A stretch of 64,000 nt of DNA from Clostridium pasteurianum. Its GTDB lineage: Bacteria > Bacillota > Clostridia > Clostridiales > Clostridiaceae. The stretch lies in NCBI RefSeq assembly GCF_001705235.1, contig NZ_MCGV01000001.1:3352181-3416180 (forward strand). Direction: 5' to 3'. Within the stretch, counting starts at the first letter, position 1. Each line of letters starts with the position of its first letter. The notes beneath the pieces are model-generated. The model was given only the letters and a program-made list of their open reading frames with translations. It was not told where the DNA came from and did not search any database. Below, one piece after another: positions 1-8,873 of the stretch. The position numbers were made by a program, and so were the translations under genes.

Positions 1-739
1 GAAATTACCTCAAAATGACAATGAAATTTTGCTTAATAGCAACCATGCAAAAGCTATGAATGTAAAAGTTGGGGAAAAAATCAGTGATACCGTTAAGGAA
101 GATTATGGGCTTAAATCACAATACAAAGTATCAGGAATTTATATAGGAGAAAATATTATGACTTTTGGATATATTAAGGGGGTGCCCAGTGAACTCAATA
201 CTAATGCCATAGTAGTAATTCCAAAGCAAGGTAAACTTAATGAAGTAAATAATTTTATTCACTCTTTTAAGGACAGCAATATATCAATTACCGATTATAA
301 GGAACTATTTGATGATGTAGGTGCATTTTTTTCAATGTTTAAGGTTTTTGCAGTGCTAATTTTAGTTATTTTAATTGTGGTATTAACTTTTACTATAGGA
401 AATATGAATCATATACATTTTGAAGATAGAATAAGCGAATTTTCAATACTTGAGGCTGTTGGTTACAGAAAAGTAAGTATATTTTATAAGATATTTAAAG
501 AAATGCTTGTTATAATAGTGAGCGGTTTTATATTGGGAATTACCTGCGGAGTCCTCGGTGGAAATATATTTAATTTGGTTTATTGTGAGCCCAAGGGTGT
601 TCCTGTCGGAGTCTATAATTATTGGTATATTATTTTAAGTGCTGTTATACCAGCTGTAATCTGGATTTTTTCTGGAGTATCATCTTTAAAATCCATAAGC
701 AAAATGGATGCAGTTGATGTGCTGGAAGGGAAAGAGTAG
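1..739 (+). CDS. ABC transporter permease, FtsX/MacB type (5' end cut)
   Basis: The reading frame is open from the window edge, so only the C-terminal part (about 245 residues) is present. It begins in the extracytoplasmic domain; the text NEILLNSNHAKAMNVKVGEK resembles the usual 'switch on, LN-V-GDK' segment of MacB/FtsX permeases. Three hydrophobic segments follow (about residues 105-130, 160-185 and 200-220 of the visible part), with GNMNHIHFEDRISEFSILEAVGYRK between the first two, a typical FtsX coupling segment. The family exports lipids, peptides or drugs, or works as a sensor, together with an ATPase that would lie upstream of the window. The substrate cannot be told. Confident for the family, not for the role. 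Confidence 0.85.
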   Translation, partial: KLPQNDNEILLNSNHAKAMNVKVGEKISDTVKEDYGLKSQYKVSGIYIGENIMTFGYIKGVPSELNTNAIVVIPKQGKLNEVNNFIHSFKDSNISITDYKELFDDVGAFFSMFKVFAVLILVILIVVLTFTIGNMNHIHFEDRISEFSILEAVGYRKVSIFYKIFKEMLVIIVSGFILGITCGVLGGNIFNLVYCEPKGVPVGVYNYWYIILSAVIPAVIWIFSGVSSLKSISKMDAVDVLEGKE

Positions 740-755
740 TGGAGATGTAACATGG

Positions 756-945
756 AAAAATTAATTAAGAATTAAGATTGAAGAATTAAGAATGAAGGAG
801 GATTTTCCGCCGCGCTGCTCTGGAAAACCTATATTTTATAGAAGAAGCATTTGTAAGTTTAAAAGTTTTTCGTAGTGGAACGGAGAAAAAGTTACATTCA
901 TTCTTAATTCTTAATTTTTCATTCTTAATTTTCAATATACTATAT
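756..945. repeat. dispersed inverted repeat, family S copy 1
   Basis: The left end is built from AAGAATTAAG-type words and the right end from CTTAATTCTTAATT, so the ends are inverted repeats. The middle carries the core TTTTTCGTAGTGGAACGGAG, which is found again at 17876-17896 and, in related form, at 48100-48125. It fills most of the 270-bp gap between the permease and the convergent ethanolamine block. See also 17791 and 48063. Confidence 0.75.
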
Positions 946-1009
946 ATTTTCATATTTGCACTAATATATTAAATATTAGTGGCAATAAAATTCAACTCTA
1001 AATTCCGTG

Positions 1010-2455
1010 TTAAACAGCTTCTTCTTTTTCATCTGCTGAATAATCTTCTGAACTTTCAAGCCTTTTCTTAAATACTAGTGAATACACTACAAAACCAATG
1101 GCGATTAGTACTATAGACAAAATAGCTGTTGCGTGGAATTCAGTAGGTAAAGTGAGTATGCCTAGTTCAACTATTAACCATACAGAAGCAGCAATAATTA
1201 CAGGCTTTGCGGCTTTACCTAAATTGAAGGTTTCTTCTTCAAACTCTATTTTATGTCTTTCTAATCCGTAGCAGACTGTAGTTATTAAATAAATTACAGC
1301 AGGGAGAATTGAGCAAACACCTACGAGTAAGGTTATAGAACCTGAAAAAATTGTTGCGGCTATTGCAAATACTAATATTAATATTGTAGCAGCTACAGGA
1401 GAAGATGTTTTTGGAGATACCTTTTTAAAGGTGGAGCTGAAGAAGAAAGCATTATCTCTAGCCATAGCATATATAAGTCTTGAACCTGAGGTCATTGAAA
1501 CAGTTCCACAGGCGAAAATGGATATAACAACAACAACTAAAAATATATTACCTACAACAGATCCAAGGTTTGTCTGAATAATATAAGGGAGAGCATTGTT
1601 AGATGCAACAACTTTTGATAAATTTTTGATTGCAAAGGTTACAGCAATTAAAAACATAGTTCCAAAGATACCTGCAATTGCAACAGATCCAATTATAGCT
1701 CTTGGTACAGTTTTGTTTGCATTAACTGTTTCTTCGCTTAAATTGGCCGCTGTTTCAAAACCAACTATTGTAAAGGCTCCTAGAAGCATACTCATCATGA
1801 AAGGCTTAATATAAGAAAGACCTGAGCCTGTTTTTGCAGTATCAAATAATATACTTGGGCTGTTGCCATTTTTGAGAGCAGCTATTAAAAGTACAACTGT
1901 AAGGAGAATGATACCTACACTTTCGGTAAAAACAGCTGCATTATTTATAAGTGATGCTAATTTTACTCCGACGATGTTTAAAGTTGCTTGAATTATTAAT
2001 GTAATAATAATTATCATAGAAATGTTAAAGGTTGTTGCTTTAATGCCAATTAGGGATGCGACAACTGGGGCTAAGCCTCCATCTATAGATGGTACAACTA
2101 ATATTAAAAAACATACACAAATCCACCCTGTTACCCAACCGAGTCTTGGAGTTGAAAGTCTTTTAACCCACTGATAGGAGTAACCGGAAATGGGCATAGC
2201 TGATGCTAGTTCTGCGAATATAAGAGATACAAGTAATTGTCCTACAGCGGTAATAATCCAGGACCAAATTCCAGCAGGACCTGCAGTTGTAAGTACAAAT
2301 TGATAACTGCTGAATATACCTGTAGTAATGGAAATAAAAGAAAACGCTACTGCAAAGGAACTAAAGAATTTTAAGTTTCTTTTGAGCTCCTGCTTGTAAT
2401 TAAATTCGTTTAATAGTGCGTTGTCTTCATTCATAGTAATCTTTTCATTTTTCAA
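1010..2455 (-). CDS. APC-family permease, probable ethanolamine/amino-acid importer
   Basis: About 481 residues with roughly 12 hydrophobic segments. The N-terminal FAVAFSFISITTGIFSSYQF and the later GFETAANLSEETVNANKTVPRA match the amino acid-polyamine-organocation (APC) superfamily, near the GABA/choline-type permeases. It is the last gene of the eutA-eutB-eutC block, 101 bp after eutC, so ethanolamine is the likely substrate by context only. Start: a SD-like AGAAGG lies 8 nt before a TTG at 2455; a GTG at 2464 would overlap that SD, and an ATG at 2434 has only a weak one. A normal amino-acid permease role cannot be excluded. Confidence 0.8.
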   Translation of the reverse strand: MKNEKITMNEDNALLNEFNYKQELKRNLKFFSSFAVAFSFISITTGIFSSYQFVLTTAGPAGIWSWIITAVGQLLVSLIFAELASAMPISGYSYQWVKRLSTPRLGWVTGWICVCFLILVVPSIDGGLAPVVASLIGIKATTFNISMIIIITLIIQATLNIVGVKLASLINNAAVFTESVGIILLTVVLLIAALKNGNSPSILFDTAKTGSGLSYIKPFMMSMLLGAFTIVGFETAANLSEETVNANKTVPRAIIGSVAIAGIFGTMFLIAVTFAIKNLSKVVASNNALPYIIQTNLGSVVGNIFLVVVVISIFACGTVSMTSGSRLIYAMARDNAFFFSSTFKKVSPKTSSPVAATILILVFAIAATIFSGSITLLVGVCSILPAVIYLITTVCYGLERHKIEFEEETFNLGKAAKPVIIAASVWLIVELGILTLPTEFHATAILSIVLIAIGFVVYSLVFKKRLESSEDYSADEKEEAV

Positions 2456-2556
2456 AATAAACACCTTCTCTCATTATATTTGAATTTTTTATTAAAAACA
2501 GTAAGTATACTGATTTGTTACTTAGCTTTATTTATTTGGATTTTTTATTAGCAATA

Positions 2557-3324
2557 TTACATCTTTAACTCTGCACCGCTTTTTTTCTCTCTCATAAGAA
2601 TTTCAGCAAAATGAACTATTTGAGCAGCAGCTTCAACAGGAGGGGTTCCATTATTATAAATATTTGATATAACAGTCCTTTGAGATTCCGGTTTTTGAGT
2701 ACTTGATTCATAAGCCATATAACAGCTTAAACTTTGATTTGTAATAAGCCCGGGTCTTTCGCCAATAAGTAAAATTGTAACTTTAGCATTTAAAGTTTCG
2801 CTTATTTTATCCATGGTAGCTACTCTGGAATATTTTATATAGATAGGAGTTCCAACGGTATAACCTTTTAATTTTAATCCGTCAGTTAATACGGGATACA
2901 TGTCACCAACATTTCTTTCGATAGCATAAGCACTTAAGCCATCGCCTACAATAATTTGGACATCTATGTTGTGTTTGCATTTTATATCAATTTCATTCAT
3001 AACTTCATTAGAAAATTGTCTTCCTAAATTCGGGTTTTTAAGAAATTCCTCTTTGCTTTTTGCAGTGGTTTTAACCTTGAAAAAATTGAATTGATCTACA
3101 ACTTGTTCATCAACATTAGCCCATACGGCATCATTAGCTGCAGCGTGATCACATAGAAATCTTAAATAGGTCTCTGTTCTAAGCCCGGTACCTGCACAGC
3201 CAACACATATTCGGGCATTTGTTGCTTCTTTTATCTTAACGCAAGCCTCGTAATTTTTGGGATTTTCTACAGTTATTCTAGAAGTATAGTCAATTGCGGA
3301 TATATCTTTTATCATATCTTTCAC
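2557..3324 (-). CDS. eutC: ethanolamine ammonia-lyase small subunit
   Basis: EutC is the small chain of the adenosylcobalamin-dependent enzyme that splits ethanolamine into acetaldehyde and ammonia in the cytoplasm. Seen here: ARICVGCAGTGLRTETYL near the N-terminus, DGLSA, GERPGL and SLSCYMAY, all hallmark EutC segments near the B12 site. The protein is about 255 residues, shorter than enterobacterial EutC (near 295) because the N-terminal extension is missing, which is usual in clostridia. SD AGAGG precedes a GTG at 3324 by 8 nt; the GTG at 3333 overlaps that SD. The gap to eutB upstream is 15 bp, so they are co-transcribed. Confidence 0.95.
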   Translation of the reverse strand: MKDMIKDISAIDYTSRITVENPKNYEACVKIKEATNARICVGCAGTGLRTETYLRFLCDHAAANDAVWANVDEQVVDQFNFFKVKTTAKSKEEFLKNPNLGRQFSNEVMNEIDIKCKHNIDVQIIVGDGLSAYAIERNVGDMYPVLTDGLKLKGYTVGTPIYIKYSRVATMDKISETLNAKVTILLIGERPGLITNQSLSCYMAYESSTQKPESQRTVISNIYNNGTPPVEAAAQIVHFAEILMREKKSGAELKM

Positions 3325-3339
3325 TATTATCACCTCTTA

Positions 3340-4701
3340 CTATTTAACAAAAATTGATGGATCACCTGCTATTTTAGTTAGACGACCATTCTCCATTATG
3401 CCTAATCTTTCCATGGCTTTTTCAAATTCTCTAGAAGGTCTTTTATTATAGAGCTCCCTAATAGATGCAATATCATGATAACTTGTCGTTTGATTCATTA
3501 GCATAACATCATCGGCTATTGGAATTCCCATTATATAAGTACATCCAGCTGCCCCTAAAAGAATTGATAAATTATCAGTATCATTTTGATCGGATTTCAT
3601 GTGATTAGTGTGGCAGCAGTCTACGCCCATAGGTAGACCTGTAAGTTTTCCCATAAAGTGATCTTCCAGTCCAGCACGTATAGTCTGCTTACCATCATAC
3701 AAATATTCTGGTCCAATGAAACCAACTACAGTATTTACAAGAAATGGTTTATATCTTTTAGCAAAGGTATAACAGCGAGCTTCTAAGGTCACCTGATCAG
3801 CACCATTGTGGGCTTCTAGGGATAATTCCGAACCTTGTCCGGTTTCAAAATACATGAAGTTAGGGCCTTTACTGCTTCTCTTTTCCTCCATAAGATGATA
3901 AGCTTCATCAATTAAGGTTTTATTTATGCCAAAACCTTTGTTAGCAGCTTCAGTTCCTGCTACGCTTTGAAACATTAGATCCATGTTAGGGCATCCTTGT
4001 CTTAAAGCTTCCATTTGAGTTTCTATATGAGCAAGTACACAGTTTTGAGTTGGAATATTCCAGGTATTAGTGAAGTCCTTGAATTTTGCAAGAGCAGTTT
4101 TTACTAATTCGACATTGTTTCCTACAGGGTTTAATCCAATAACAGCATCACCTACGCCGTAACTTAATCCATCCATTACAGATGCCATGATTCCGTCTAT
4201 ATCATCTTTAGCATTATTAGGTTGAAGTCTACCTGAAAAAGTGCCCTCTTTACCTATTGTTGTGTTGCAAGTAACTGGATTAATTATCTTTTTAGCAGTA
4301 GTTACTAGATCCATGTTGCTCATGAGTTTAGTTACGCCTGCAATCATTTCAGCAGTTAAACCATTACGCATTGCTGCTATTTCTTGACCTGATGATTTTA
4401 AAAGCAGTTCACGAAATTCACCTATAGTTAAACTTTTTATTTTATTGTAAGAAACCTCATCGATTGCCTCTTCACCCATTCTACTTATTTCATCATTTTC
4501 CCATGAAATTACAGGATTATTTCTTAAATCGTTTATGGTTAATTCAGATAAAACAACCTTAGCGGCTACTCTTTCTGCTGCAGTTTCTGCGGCGATTCCA
4601 GCTAATATATCTCCTGACTTCTCTTCATTGGCCTTAGAAAGAACGTCTTTTACATCTTTAAAACTATATATTTTTCCTAAAAGTTTGGTTTTTAATATCA
4701 T
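3340..4701 (-). CDS. eutB: ethanolamine ammonia-lyase large subunit
   Basis: EutB is the catalytic TIM-barrel chain of ethanolamine ammonia-lyase. The 453-residue length matches the E. coli protein. Substrate-site residues are present: R158 and Q160 in SGRLQPNN, N191 in GLNPVGNN, E286 in YFETGQGSE and D361 in GVDCCHTNH, which correspond to the known Arg, Gln, Asn, Glu and Asp that bind ethanolamine and the cofactor side. Start ATG has AAGGAAG upstream. It sits between eutA (29 bp away) and eutC (15 bp). No eutV/eutW, no shell proteins and no acetaldehyde or alcohol dehydrogenase follow, so the acetaldehyde must be handled by genes elsewhere. Confidence 0.97.
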   Translation of the reverse strand: MILKTKLLGKIYSFKDVKDVLSKANEEKSGDILAGIAAETAAERVAAKVVLSELTINDLRNNPVISWENDEISRMGEEAIDEVSYNKIKSLTIGEFRELLLKSSGQEIAAMRNGLTAEMIAGVTKLMSNMDLVTTAKKIINPVTCNTTIGKEGTFSGRLQPNNAKDDIDGIMASVMDGLSYGVGDAVIGLNPVGNNVELVKTALAKFKDFTNTWNIPTQNCVLAHIETQMEALRQGCPNMDLMFQSVAGTEAANKGFGINKTLIDEAYHLMEEKRSSKGPNFMYFETGQGSELSLEAHNGADQVTLEARCYTFAKRYKPFLVNTVVGFIGPEYLYDGKQTIRAGLEDHFMGKLTGLPMGVDCCHTNHMKSDQNDTDNLSILLGAAGCTYIMGIPIADDVMLMNQTTSYHDIASIRELYNKRPSREFEKAMERLGIMENGRLTKIAGDPSIFVK

Positions 4702-4730
4702 AAACTATTTACTTCCTTTCGCATTTGGCT

Positions 4731-6137
4731 CTAAATTTTAAATATGAGAGTTTTTACAGCTACGGGAACAATATCACCTATAGAATTTCCTATATCTATA
4801 TAATCACCAGTTTCAACCTTAACGCTGTCTATGCAAATGGTATTTCCGGTCTTGCCTCTAAACATCTCGATAGTTTGACCTAATGCTTTGGCAAAGTCAT
4901 TTTCTACAAGAAATAAAACAGGTCTATTTTTTCCTTCATAAAATTCTACTATTTGCTTTGCTATTTCTTTTATTAAACTATAAGAAGGAGTTTTAGGACC
5001 CTTTAAGAAAAATGCTACTTCATCATTGCCATAAATTCTTTGCTTTTCTATCATAAGTTTTTTTATAATGCTGTAATCTTCATCTTCAGTTTCAAAAAGC
5101 CTTACAATAGGTATGTTTTTTTTAGGGAGTACAGAATCGTCAAAAATTATTGTACTTCCGCTTAATTTTACAGAGTGACTCCCAGCGCCAATTACAGTAG
5201 CACGAATTTTTTCTTTAGGTTCTCTAAGGTCAAGACCTTTTTCCTCAAATAAAAGTCTTAGGGATTGACCTAATAGGGGACCTATATCACCAAATTTTCT
5301 GCATTTATCAATTGAGTCTATTATTTCATTGTTATAGACACATTCTGCTATGCCACCTGAAAAAGTAATTTGATTTATGTGAATTTTCTTTGAGATATGT
5401 TCGATAAACAAGTCGCTTTCTAAGGTTGAAAGTGAAATATCACATGATAATTTGTAAAGAACTTCTGCTAGAAAATCAGTTAATTTTTTTAGTTCATAGA
5501 AATTTGGAATTTCACCTAGGACTATGTTTATATTATTTTTAGCAATTATTTTTTCTAATTTATCTGAAATATAAGATACTTTACCGTAAGCATCGAATTT
5601 AATAAGTCTGCCTCCGATATTTAGGCCATAAGCATCTATACATTTTCCAAATTTAAATACTGCTGCATTTGTGGTTCCTCCACCAATATCAAAGTTAACT
5701 GTGCAGATCTTTTCTTCTTCTGATAAGGCAGCAGCACCAGAACCGTTACCGGCAAGTATTGATTCAAGATCCGCGCCAGCTGTAGCTACTACAAAATCAC
5801 CTGCGTAATCAGATAAAGTTTCTAGTACAGGCTTAGAATTATCTTTGCAGGAACTTTCTCCAGTAATTATGATTGCGCCTGTCGTTATATCTTCCTTTTT
5901 TATATTTGCATTTTTGTATTCTGATGAAATAATGTTTTTTAATTTTTCTAAATTTATTATTTGGTTTGATAATAGCGGTGTAAAATAAATTTTACTGCGA
6001 TAAATTATTTTCTTTTCTGTTATTTCTACTCTAGGTATTGAAAAAGATCCAGCTGTATTTTTTAGTGTTATTTTACTGAAGATAACCTGTGTTGTACTAG
6101 TACCTATATCAATTCCTACACTTAAAATTTTTTCCAT
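4731..6137 (-). CDS. eutA: ethanolamine ammonia-lyase reactivating factor
   Basis: EutA is an actin/Hsp70-fold ATPase that ejects damaged cobalamin from EutBC. The 468-residue protein opens with VGIDIGTSTTQVIF, the phosphate-1 motif of the ASKHA fold, and has FDIGGGTTNAAVF near residue 150, the second phosphate loop. ATG at 6137 with GAGG at normal distance. It is the first gene of the minus-strand ethanolamine block and divergent from the TetR gene at 6410; the 272-bp gap must hold both promoters. Identification is firm by motif and by neighbours. Confidence 0.95.
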   Translation of the reverse strand: MEKILSVGIDIGTSTTQVIFSKITLKNTAGSFSIPRVEITEKKIIYRSKIYFTPLLSNQIINLEKLKNIISSEYKNANIKKEDITTGAIIITGESSCKDNSKPVLETLSDYAGDFVVATAGADLESILAGNGSGAAALSEEEKICTVNFDIGGGTTNAAVFKFGKCIDAYGLNIGGRLIKFDAYGKVSYISDKLEKIIAKNNINIVLGEIPNFYELKKLTDFLAEVLYKLSCDISLSTLESDLFIEHISKKIHINQITFSGGIAECVYNNEIIDSIDKCRKFGDIGPLLGQSLRLLFEEKGLDLREPKEKIRATVIGAGSHSVKLSGSTIIFDDSVLPKKNIPIVRLFETEDEDYSIIKKLMIEKQRIYGNDEVAFFLKGPKTPSYSLIKEIAKQIVEFYEGKNRPVLFLVENDFAKALGQTIEMFRGKTGNTICIDSVKVETGDYIDIGNSIGDIVPVAVKTLIFKI

Positions 6138-6334
6138 AAGTTTTACCTCTATATATTATTGATTTAATATATTTTACATAAATTAATTATTAAATTAGTA
6201 ATATTATAATTTATAATTAATAATTTGTCAAAAAAATTCGTAGTTTTTATTTATATATTTTTTACAAAAGTTTAATTACATATTAAAAATATAGTAGTAA
6301 CTTTACTTAAAGATATAAAAAATTAAAAATGTCA

Positions 6335-6390
6335 TTGACTTAAGTATAAACTTGCTATACTATTAGTTTATAAAGTATACTGACGGTATA
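6335..6390 (+). promoter_or_regulatory. tetR promoter with possible operator
   Basis: TTGACT (6335) and TATACT (6356) stand 15 bp apart. A second set, TTGCTA (6352) and TATACT (6376), has 18 bp. A short inverted repeat TATAC-TGACG-GTATA (6376-6390) overlaps the second -10 and would fit TetR autoregulation. Which promoter is used is unknown. Confidence 0.4.
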
Positions 6391-6409
6391 GTAAACAAAG
6401 GAGAGGCTC

Positions 6410-7063
6410 ATGAAAGAGATTAGTCGTAAAGTAAAAGAAAAATTAAATAGAAAAAATGCAATAATAGATGGTGCAGAGGAAGTTTTTTTTAATAAGGGTT
6501 TTTATAATTCTACTATGGATGATATAGCAAAGAATGCTGAATTTACTAAGAAAACTATCTATTCATATTTTAATAGCAAAGAAGAAATATATTATGAAAT
6601 AATGCTTAGGGGATATAAAATACTTAACTCTATGAATGATGAAATACTTAAGGAAAAAAGATGTGATGATGAAATCTACAATATAAAAATGATGGGGGAG
6701 ACGTATATTGAATTTAGCACCAAATATAATGGGTATTTTAAAGCAATATTAGATTATAAAAATAATGATGATTTTAAAGGCAAAAGTGTAAATGAAAAGT
6801 TGTTTATGGAATGTTATAAAGAGGGAGAATATTCACTTGAGTTACTTAAAGATTGTATTGTACGTGGAATTCATAAAGGCCAAATTACGGATAAATATGA
6901 TCCTATAGATATTTGTCTTACTCTGTGGTCATGTATTTTGGGATTTTCTAGCATTATTGAAAATAAAGAAAATTACATAGAAAAAGCGCATAATAGAACA
7001 TCAGCTGAGGTACTTAAAACAGCATTTGAAATTGTTGTAGGATCTATTAAATGTATAGTATAA
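6410..7063 (+). CDS. TetR/AcrR-family transcriptional regulator
   Basis: 217 residues. An N-terminal helix-turn-helix (about residues 15-60, MDDIAKNAEFTKKTIYSYF followed by KEEIYYE) is classic TetR; the rest is the all-helical ligand domain, which I do not recognise further. SD GGAGAG lies 5 nt before the ATG. It is the first gene of a three-gene set with the FMN-binding protein (14 bp on) and apbE, so it probably controls them. It is also divergent from the eut block. The inverted repeat just upstream suggests self-regulation. The ligand is unknown; a flavin, quinone or electron-acceptor signal is only a guess. Confidence 0.9.
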   Translation: MKEISRKVKEKLNRKNAIIDGAEEVFFNKGFYNSTMDDIAKNAEFTKKTIYSYFNSKEEIYYEIMLRGYKILNSMNDEILKEKRCDDEIYNIKMMGETYIEFSTKYNGYFKAILDYKNNDDFKGKSVNEKLFMECYKEGEYSLELLKDCIVRGIHKGQITDKYDPIDICLTLWSCILGFSSIIENKENYIEKAHNRTSAEVLKTAFEIVVGSIKCIV

Positions 7064-7077
7064 GGAGGTAGAGGTAC

Positions 7078-7479
7078 ATGATAAAAAAGGTATTGGTTTT
7101 AGGACTTGGAATTGTAATAGCTGTAGGCATAGCATTAGGAGTAAGATATTTAGTATCATTAAATAATTACAAAAAAGAAGTGGCTGCAATAATAATAAAG
7201 GATGTTAATTTAAATAAGGTAGCTGACGGAGAGTATATAGGTGCATATGATGTGAATTTTGTAGCTGCAAAGGTGCAAGTTAATGTTAAAAATCACAGAA
7301 TTACTTCAATTAAGCTATTAAAGCATAAAACTGAAAGGGGTAAGAAAGCGGAAGTTATACCAGGTAGAGTTGTTAAAGCACAAAGTTTAAAGGTTGATAC
7401 CATAACTGGTGCAACAAATAGCAGCAAGGTTATTCTTAAAGCTATTGAAAAAGCACTAGAAAGTGGAGAAAAAGCATGA
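7078..7479 (+). CDS. membrane-anchored FMN-binding-domain protein
   Basis: 133 residues: one N-terminal membrane helix (about 4-25), then an FMN_bind domain. ADGEYIGAYDV opens the domain and DTITGATNSS near residue 105 is the flavinylation motif (D-x-x-[ST]-G-A-[TS]), in which the Thr after GA normally receives FMN through a phosphoester bond made by ApbE. The next gene is an ApbE, overlapping by 4 nt. By family knowledge the domain should face outside and act as a one-flavin electron carrier, as in RnfG/NqrC. SD AAGGAGG is strong. No redox partner is encoded in this small operon; the polyferredoxin at 8866 is the nearest candidate. Confidence 0.88.
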   Translation: MIKKVLVLGLGIVIAVGIALGVRYLVSLNNYKKEVAAIIIKDVNLNKVADGEYIGAYDVNFVAAKVQVNVKNHRITSIKLLKHKTERGKKAEVIPGRVVKAQSLKVDTITGATNSSKVILKAIEKALESGEKA

Positions 7480-8438
7480 GCATGAAGTATTTTGACAGTG
7501 AAATGTTTTGTATGGGAACTAATATAACACAAAGAGTATATGGTGAAAATGGAGAAGAAGTTTCTCTTGAAGTTCAGAGAGAAATGAGAAAACTTGAGAA
7601 ACTAATGAATTTTTATAAGGCTTCTAGTGAAATTTCAATACTCAATAAATATGGATTTGAGAAAGAAATTAAATTATCTAAAGAGGTTTTTGATGTCATT
7701 AGAAGTGCAAAATATTTTTCAGAGAAAACTCATGGGGCTTTTGATGTAACATTAGCACCAGTTATAAAAATGTGGGGTGTTTTTACAGAAAGTCCTAGAG
7801 TACCTTCTAATGAGGGAATATTAAAAACACTTGAATGTGTGGGGTATAGCAATTTAATATTAGATGATAATAAAAGAACTGTTAGATTTATTAAGGAAAA
7901 TATGAAAATCGATTTAGGTGGTATAGCTAAAGGATATGCAGCTGACAAAGCAGTTCAAATATACAGTAGAAATGAAGTTAAAGGTGCATTCATAAATCTT
8001 GGTGGTAATGTAATTGTATTTGGGAAAAAAGATAAGGAAGATGAATGGAATATAGGTATTCAAAATCCTTTAAAAGGAAGAGGAGAAATATTAGGTGCAG
8101 TTAAGGTCAAAAATAAATCAGTAGTTACTTCAGGAAGTTATGTCAGATATTTTGAAAAAGACAACATAAGATATCATCATATAATTGATCCGAGAACTGG
8201 TTATCCAGCTGATTCTGATTTATTAAGTGTAACTATTATTTCTAAGAATTCCATGTTATGTGATGCATTATCTACAGCGGTTTTTGTACTTGGATATGAA
8301 AAAGGCATTAATCTTTTGACACATGAGTTTGAAGAGGTTAGTGCCATATTTATTACAAAGGACAAAAAGGTTAAAGTTACTGATAATATTATAGAAGATT
8401 TTGTTTTGGTAGAAGAAAGTGGATTTGATTATAATTGA
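7476..8438 (+). CDS. apbE: FAD:protein FMN transferase
   Basis: ApbE attaches FMN from FAD to a Thr/Ser of FMN_bind proteins. 320 residues with LGGIAKGYAADKA, the Mg/FAD-site HHIIDPRTGYPAD, and LCDALSTAVFVLG, all core family motifs. The ATG overlaps the TGA of the FMN-binding gene (ATGA), so they are translationally coupled and enzyme and substrate are made together. There is no signal peptide or lipobox: the N-terminus (MSMKYFDSEMFCMGTN) goes straight into the domain, unlike the classical lipoprotein ApbE, so it is probably cytoplasmic or uses another route. A second paralogue is encoded at 10431. Confidence 0.93.
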   Translation: MSMKYFDSEMFCMGTNITQRVYGENGEEVSLEVQREMRKLEKLMNFYKASSEISILNKYGFEKEIKLSKEVFDVIRSAKYFSEKTHGAFDVTLAPVIKMWGVFTESPRVPSNEGILKTLECVGYSNLILDDNKRTVRFIKENMKIDLGGIAKGYAADKAVQIYSRNEVKGAFINLGGNVIVFGKKDKEDEWNIGIQNPLKGRGEILGAVKVKNKSVVTSGSYVRYFEKDNIRYHHIIDPRTGYPADSDLLSVTIISKNSMLCDALSTAVFVLGYEKGINLLTHEFEEVSAIFITKDKKVKVTDNIIEDFVLVEESGFDYN

Positions 8439-8690
8439 AGGTGCTGTTGCACTAAATACTATTACTTCACTTAAAATAAAATCAAGATAAATTTTTCTCC
8501 ACTTCTCTACGAAAAATACCTTAACATATTATTATAGAGGGATAACGGACTTTGTGCATGATTATTATTAATAATGGCTAATATATTAACCTATTTAAAG
8601 ATCAAATAATATAGATATCAAAGTAAACAAGCTATTTATACTCAAAATTCCGTAGGTACGGAGGAATTTTTTCCTTATTTTACTCTAAAT
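8439..8690. repeat. intergenic repeat modules between two convergent operons
   Basis: No gene here. Pieces recur elsewhere in the window: a TTTTTCTCC...CGAAAAA core (8495-8515), a segment at 8578-8628 ending in ATAGATATCAAAGTAAA that is nearly identical to 14007-14054, and the hairpin AATTCCGTAGGTACGGAGG at 8646-8665, found again at 14083-14101 and inverted at 39070 and 39415. These are the spacer modules that accompany the long palindromes. Confidence 0.65.
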
Positions 8691-8873
8691 CGAATTAACA
8701 TTGATGAAGTAACGATTTAAAAAAATTCTAATAAATCTTGATGAAAAAATCGTAAAATACTTAGAGTTTTAATTTGTTTGAGCTTTGCGAGTTATTAAAA
8801 CTCTTAGGATTTTACGATTTTTTCATCTTAGAGTTATAGAATTTTTTTAATGTTACAAATCAATGTTAATTCG
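8691..8873. repeat. long palindromic repeat R1
   Basis: About 183 bp with arms complementary almost end to end (outer CGAATTAACATTGAT facing ATCAATGTTAATTCG; inner AAATCGTAAAATAC-type arms). The loop carries, on the minus strand, AACTCGCAAAGCTCAAAC, the short form of the family loop. Its right end runs into the minus-strand gene at 8866 and provides that gene's stop codon. Confidence 0.85.

Noticed and set aside
1596-1814. Plus-strand frame inside the permease gene
   Set aside because: Shadow of the minus-strand permease; no SD.
8439-8865. A decayed gene between the two flavin operons
   Set aside because: All recognisable text there belongs to intergenic repeat modules and R1.
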